The notes below the pieces were generated by a model, which made no database searches, was not told the DNA's origin, and saw nothing but the letters and a program-made list of their open reading frames with translations. Of a stretch of DNA of 37,853 bases, positions 35,101 to 37,853 are shown in pieces. This DNA is from Bacteroidetes bacterium ADurb.Bin012 (GTDB lineage Bacteria > Bacteroidota > Bacteroidia > Bacteroidales > TTA-H9). A program made the position numbers and the translations under genes. The stretch spans positions 1 to 37,853 of the forward strand of contig MWFC01000021.1 of assembly GCA_002071415.1 (NCBI GenBank), given 5' to 3'. The stretch's first letter is position 1, and each line of letters opens with the position of its first letter.

Positions 35101-36468
35101 TCGGTTGAATATACTTCCGAAAGCGGCCGTACTTACCATGTCGTTCTTGGTCGTTCGGCCGAAATGCATATCGTTGACCCCAACACCGAGATTATCCTTA
35201 CTTCGGCACATATTCCCTATGGAGCCAACCTGTATTTCAAGAGCAGCTCCATGGTGAGGAAAGGAGACCTGATCTGCGATTGGGATCCCTATAATGCCTT
35301 GATAATTTCTGATGTTCCCGGTGTAGTTGCTTATCATAATTTGATAGAAGGAGTTACATACAGGACTGAATCGGTCGAACAAACCGGCCATCCTTATAAG
35401 GTAGTGGTCGAAAGCCGTCAAAAGACCAAAAACCCAGCCATACGTATTTTGAATGCCGATGGAGAGGAAATAAAAATTTTCGATATTCCTGTCGGAGCTC
35501 ATCTTTCGGTTGAAGATGGACAGAAAATCAAAGCTGGAGATATTTTAGTAAAAATACCTCGTGCTGTGGGTAAATCAGGTGATATTACCGGAGGTTTACC
35601 GCGTGTTACCGAATTATTCGAAGCTCGCAATCCGTCCGATCCTGCCCGTGTTTCTGAAATTGACGGTATAGTTACCTTTGGCAAAAAATTGAAACGTGGC
35701 AACCGTGAACTCATCGTAACGAGCCGTGTGGGCGAAGAAAAGACTTATTTGATTCCTACCACCAAACAGATTCTAATTCAGGAACACGATTATGTAAAGG
35801 CCGGCCAACCCCTTTCAGAAGGGGCAATCTCGCCAAGCGATATTCTTGCTATTAAAGGTCCAATGGCTGTTCAGGAATATATCGTCAACGAAATTCAAGA
35901 AGTTTATCGCTTACAGGGCGTAAAAATTAACGATAAGCATTTTGAAGTAATTGTTCGGCAGATGATGCGTAAAGTTGAGATCGAAGACCCGGGCGATTCG
36001 AAATTCCTTGAGGGTGAACTGGTCAATAAACCTGATTTTCAGGAAGAGAACGACTGGTTATTTGGCAAGAAGGTGGTAATCGATCCGGGAGATTCGCCAA
36101 ATCTTTCGGCGGGTCAAATCATTAGTACACGCAAACTGCGAGATGAAAATTCAATGCTCAAACGAAAGGATAAGAAACTGGTTGAAGCTCGTGATGCCCG
36201 CCCAGCCACTGCACGCCAGATTCTTCAGGGAATAACACGTGCTTCTCTTCAAACTAAGAGCTGGATATCGGCGGCTTCGTTCCAGGAAACCACTAAAGTA
36301 CTTACTCAGGCTGCTATAAATGCTAAGATCGATACTCTTCAAGGCCTAAAGGAGAATGTTATCGTCGGACATCTTATTCCCGCTGGTACTGGCCTGCGTG
36401 AATATGAAAATATTATCGTAAGCAGTATAGAAGAATATGAGGCTCTTAAAGCTTCAAAGGATGAATAA
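32185..36468 (+). CDS. rpoC: DNA-directed RNA polymerase subunit beta'
   Basis: A 1427-residue subunit of normal Bacteroidota length. The N-terminal zinc ribbon uses Cys67, Cys69, Cys82 and Cys85 ([19 protein letters not shown]). The catalytic magnesium loop is NADFDGDQM at residues 473-481 (Asp475, Asp477, Asp479). The bridge-helix and trigger-loop region includes [20 protein letters not shown] and [16 protein letters not shown]. The second zinc site uses Cys822, Cys896, Cys903 and Cys906. All catalytic and zinc ligands are intact. It is cotranscribed with rpoB and followed after 30 bases by the DUF3467 gene. Confidence 0.99.
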   Translation: MAFRKDPTAPISNFNQIMISLASPESILERSYGEVLKPETINYRTYKPERDGLFCERIFGPVKDWECHCGKYKRIRYKGIVCDRCGVEVTEKKVRRERMGHIQLVVPVAHIWYFRSLPNKIGALLGLPTKKLESIIYYENYVVINPGIMSSEGISYMDFLSEEDYFKIIENLPPENQNLDDSHPDKFIAKMGGEALYDLLSRIDLDKESFDLRYKASIETSQQRKQDILKRLQVFEAFREANRRTENRPEWMMVKVVPVIPPELRPLVPLDGGRFATSDLNDLYRRVIIRNNRLKRLIEIKAPDVILRNEKRMLQEAVDSLFDNSRKASSVRTESNRALKSLSDSLKGKQGRFRQNLLGKRVDYSGRSVIVVGPELKLNECGLPKEMASELFKPFIIRKLLERGIVKTVKSAKKIVDRKDPVVWDILENVLKGHPVLLNRAPTLHRLGIQAFQPKLIEGKAIQLHPLVCTAFNADFDGDQMAVHVPLGNAAILEAQILMLASHNILNPANGAPITVPSQDMVLGLYYITKPRKSEPGHPVKGEGMVFYSPEEVVIAYNEQKVDLHAIIKVRITDFTTDPPQKELIETTVGRVLFNQVIPKEIGFINQMLTKKNLRDIIGEVLKRTGTAVTAKFLDDIKEMGFMTAFKAGLSFNMGDVIIPDNKDELIAEANAEVEEVIGNYTMGFITNNERYNQIIDIWTHTNSKLTLTLMDKLTKDKQGFNSLFMMLDSGARGSKEQIRQLAGMRGLMAKPQKSSGSGGEIIENPILSNFKEGLSVLEYFISTHGARKGLADTALKTADAGYLTRRLVDVAHDVIINEEDCGTLRGLTVTALKKDEEIVESLYDRILGRVALHDIYHPYTNELIATAGQELTEEICEIIEKSPIESVDIRSVLTCESKSGVCALCYGRNLAKGKMVQKGETVGVIAAQSIGEPGTQLTLRTFHVGGVAGNIALTSRIEAKYDGRLQIDELRSVEYTSESGRTYHVVLGRSAEMHIVDPNTEIILTSAHIPYGANLYFKSSSMVRKGDLICDWDPYNALIISDVPGVVAYHNLIEGVTYRTESVEQTGHPYKVVVESRQKTKNPAIRILNADGEEIKIFDIPVGAHLSVEDGQKIKAGDILVKIPRAVGKSGDITGGLPRVTELFEARNPSDPARVSEIDGIVTFGKKLKRGNRELIVTSRVGEEKTYLIPTTKQILIQEHDYVKAGQPLSEGAISPSDILAIKGPMAVQEYIVNEIQEVYRLQGVKINDKHFEVIVRQMMRKVEIEDPGDSKFLEGELVNKPDFQEENDWLFGKKVVIDPGDSPNLSAGQIISTRKLRDENSMLKRKDKKLVEARDARPATARQILQGITRASLQTKSWISAASFQETTKVLTQAAINAKIDTLQGLKENVIVGHLIPAGTGLREYENIIVSSIEEYEALKASKDE

Positions 36469-36498
36469 CAAATAATAAATAAATATATGCGATAATCC

Positions 36499-36813
36499 AT
36501 GGAACCAAAAAAGAACCCACCCAATCAAATTCAGGTTGATTTACCCGAAGACGTTGCCAGCGGCATCTATTCGAATCTCGCCATAATCACTCATTCGGAT
36601 TCAGAGTTTTTGATTGATTTTCTTAGCGCTTTGCCAGGTTTACCCAAAGCAAAAGTAAAATCACGCGTAATTATGACTCCTTTGAATGCAAAGCGCTTGC
36701 TACGTGCTTTAAAGGACAATATTTCGAAGTTTGAACAGACCCATGGTGAGATAATGGAAAGCAGTGCACACGAAGGTTTCCCAATAAATATGGGGCCAAC
36801 AGGAATTGCATAA
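36499..36813 (+). CDS. DUF3467 domain-containing protein
   Basis: A 104-residue cytoplasmic protein with no signal peptide or membrane segment. QIQVDLPEDVASGIYSNLAI, ITHSDSEFLIDFLSALPGLP and KVKSRVIMTPLNAKRLLRAL are characteristic of DUF3467, a small family of unknown function common in Bacteroidota and some other phyla. It starts 30 bases after rpoC and precedes the strong hairpin at 36836-36872, so it is the last gene of the rpoBC transcript. The position after rpoC recurs in related genomes as far as I recall, which hints at a link to transcription or its regulation, but there is no experimental role that I know of. Confidence 0.92.
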   Translation: MEPKKNPPNQIQVDLPEDVASGIYSNLAIITHSDSEFLIDFLSALPGLPKAKVKSRVIMTPLNAKRLLRALKDNISKFEQTHGEIMESSAHEGFPINMGPTGIA

Positions 36814-36835
36814 ACTCCTATTGCTTGAATTTATA

Positions 36836-36872
36836 ATGCGGCGGGCAGTTTAAAAAAAACTGCCCGCCGCAT
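36836..36872 (+). terminator. Very strong hairpin at the end of the rpoBC-DUF3467 transcript
   Basis: ATGCGGCGGGCAGTTT (36836-36851) pairs perfectly with AAACTGCCCGCCGCAT (36857-36872), a 16-bp stem with an AAAAA loop. Position 23 bases after the stop argues for a terminator or 3' stabiliser. The tract after it (CTGTTCCC) is not T-rich, so classical intrinsic termination is uncertain. Confidence 0.75.
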
Positions 36873-36933
36873 CTGTTCCCTACTCCCTATAATTCCAGAA
36901 CTCCTGATTCGGTTTCAACCGGGTTGTAGCGGT

Positions 36934-36951
36934 TGTGACGATTGCGTCACA
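36934..36951. repeat. Short perfect palindrome
   Basis: TGTGACG (36934-36940), ATTG, CGTCACA (36945-36951): seven-base arms, four-base centre. It could be a protein-binding site or a weak hairpin; no gene next to it explains it. Confidence 0.4.
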
Positions 36952-37442
36952 GCATTGCTTACTCTGAATAATCTCTCCTACCACCCTCTTGAGATTTACT
37001 CACACCATGTGCAACCGCTCATTCTTTTTCAAATTTCTTTTCCTGAAGTTAAAATTTAAAAGATTCTCAGCCTGTTAGCGAGAAATAAACTGCATGTAGA
37101 GCTAAGGATATGAAAGGATTGCTCTTGGCGTTTCTATGATAGCACTTTGCAAAATATTGATAGACAATTATAAGGTAAGGAGTTCTGAAATTGGAGGAAA
37201 ATGTTCGATCGAAAACATATTCATCAGAGCGATCTATTGCAATATTTCTGTCATAATGCACATCACATACATTCGTATACGTTTTCGAAGAATTTCACTA
37301 AAAATCCCATTACTTAACAGTTCTTACATTTTTAATCACTATTAACCGACAAAATTCTAAAAAGTTCCTAAACATTTTTTATATACCACTTATTCAGTTA
37401 GTTATACATTAGCTTTCCCTTCTTTTAAAAACCTACCCCTTA

Positions 37443-37853
37443 TCAAAATAAGGACAATTGTACGCTTGTCGGACTCTTATTCCGGCTTGAAATACGTTTA
37501 GCATATGCCCGCCTGCCCTCGGTTACAACCCACATCAAGTCCAAATGGCTGATTAGGTGTATCCGCACTAATGCAGCGATGGTAGAGAACGCTTTCTTGC
37601 TTTTAGATAAAACACTTATCACCATTCTTCTTTTGAAAACGCTTTTTCAAACAAAACTTCCTGTAACTGTATCTTGGCATTGTCTTTCAAACGACATACA
37701 AAATTTACTCCTTCTTCAGTCCAAGTAGCAAATTGAAGGTAGTAATTGTAGGCCTTGTCGAAAACCAACATGCTGTCATTAGAAGGATGCAAATGCGCCA
37801 AAAACTTCTTGTCGTGCATTTTTGCTTCACTAATCCTCGCAAAAACAGGTGTC
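37443..37853 (-). pseudogene. IS4-family transposase remnant with internal deletion, 5' part off the right edge
   Basis: On the minus strand, from the right edge to 37619, one frame encodes FARISEAKMHDKKFLAHLHP, VFDKAYNYYLQFATWTEEGV and NFVCRLKDNAKIQLQEV. This is the region around the second catalytic aspartate (VFDKAY) of IS4-type DDE transposases. The frame ends with KAFSKEEW and TGA. A second frame, overlapping by a few bases, then encodes SKSKKAFSTIAALVRIHLIS and HLDLMWVVTEG, resembling the C-terminal end of the same family, down to 37443. The segment that should lie between them, including the YREK-type region with the catalytic glutamate, is missing. The element is therefore an inactive relic. 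Confidence 0.75.

Larger units (their letters stand above)
36814..37442. other. 629-base region between the RNA polymerase operon and an IS remnant
   Basis: It contains the long hairpin at 36836-36872 and a short palindrome at 36934-36951. The rest, about 36960-37442, is AT-rich. Short frames on both strands (for example 37067-37261 minus) have no recognisable sequence and are not called. The region probably includes the end of the IS element, but I could not identify its terminal inverted repeat. Confidence 0.5.

Noticed and set aside
37067..37345. Short frames on both strands between the RNA polymerase operon and the IS remnant
   Set aside because: No recognisable motifs, no start context and no conserved neighbours; probably chance frames in AT-rich DNA or degraded IS sequence.

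Overview
The window looks like a chromosomal segment of a member of the Bacteroidota, most probably a Bacteroidales or Marinilabiliales relative. Three things point there. The informational gene order is rpsU, xerC, hpf, tRNA-Tyr/Gly/Thr, tuf, tRNA-Trp, secE, nusG, rplKAJL, rpoBC and a DUF3467 gene. Several promoters fit the Bacteroidota TTTG/TAnnTTTG pattern. Most genes lack a Shine-Dalgarno sequence. The genus cannot be fixed from the sequence alone.

Layout. Positions 1-1558 (minus) hold most of a secreted LamG-domain protein that runs off the left edge; one of its LamG domains seems to be split by an inserted DUF2341-LamG module. Positions 1973-5749 (minus) hold two overlapping GT4-type glycosyltransferases and prolyl-tRNA synthetase. 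Positions 5880-9135 (plus) hold a Trp/Tyr-rich lipoprotein and an OmpP1/FadL-type barrel. Positions 9204-11648 (minus) hold RidA and a GT-C-type membrane glycosyltransferase with a soluble tail. Positions 11845-18147 (minus) hold six co-directional exported proteins, the most interesting part of the window. At least two are LPP20-like, one is a lipoprotein, one resembles DUF6175, and the promoter-proximal gene encodes a protein with a C-terminal outer-membrane barrel. Positions 18800-21502 (minus) pair a sodium:solute symporter with a NamZ/DUF1343 exo-muramidase. Positions 21746-36872 (plus) are the translation and transcription supercluster. The right edge carries a decayed IS4-type transposase.

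How the parts work together. The right half is a growth-rate locus: ribosomal proteins, EF-Tu, four tRNAs, the Sec translocon subunit SecE, NusG and the two large RNA polymerase subunits. It is punctuated by an overlapping terminator/promoter at 23324-23383 and an attenuator-like hairpin between rplL and rpoB. The left half is envelope-oriented: glycosyltransferases, outer-membrane proteins, muropeptide recycling, and the uncharacterised six-gene cluster. I propose that cluster is a cell-envelope assembly; its function is unknown.

Gene-free stretches over 300 bases (1559-1972, 18148-18799, 21503-21819, 36814-37442) are described as features.
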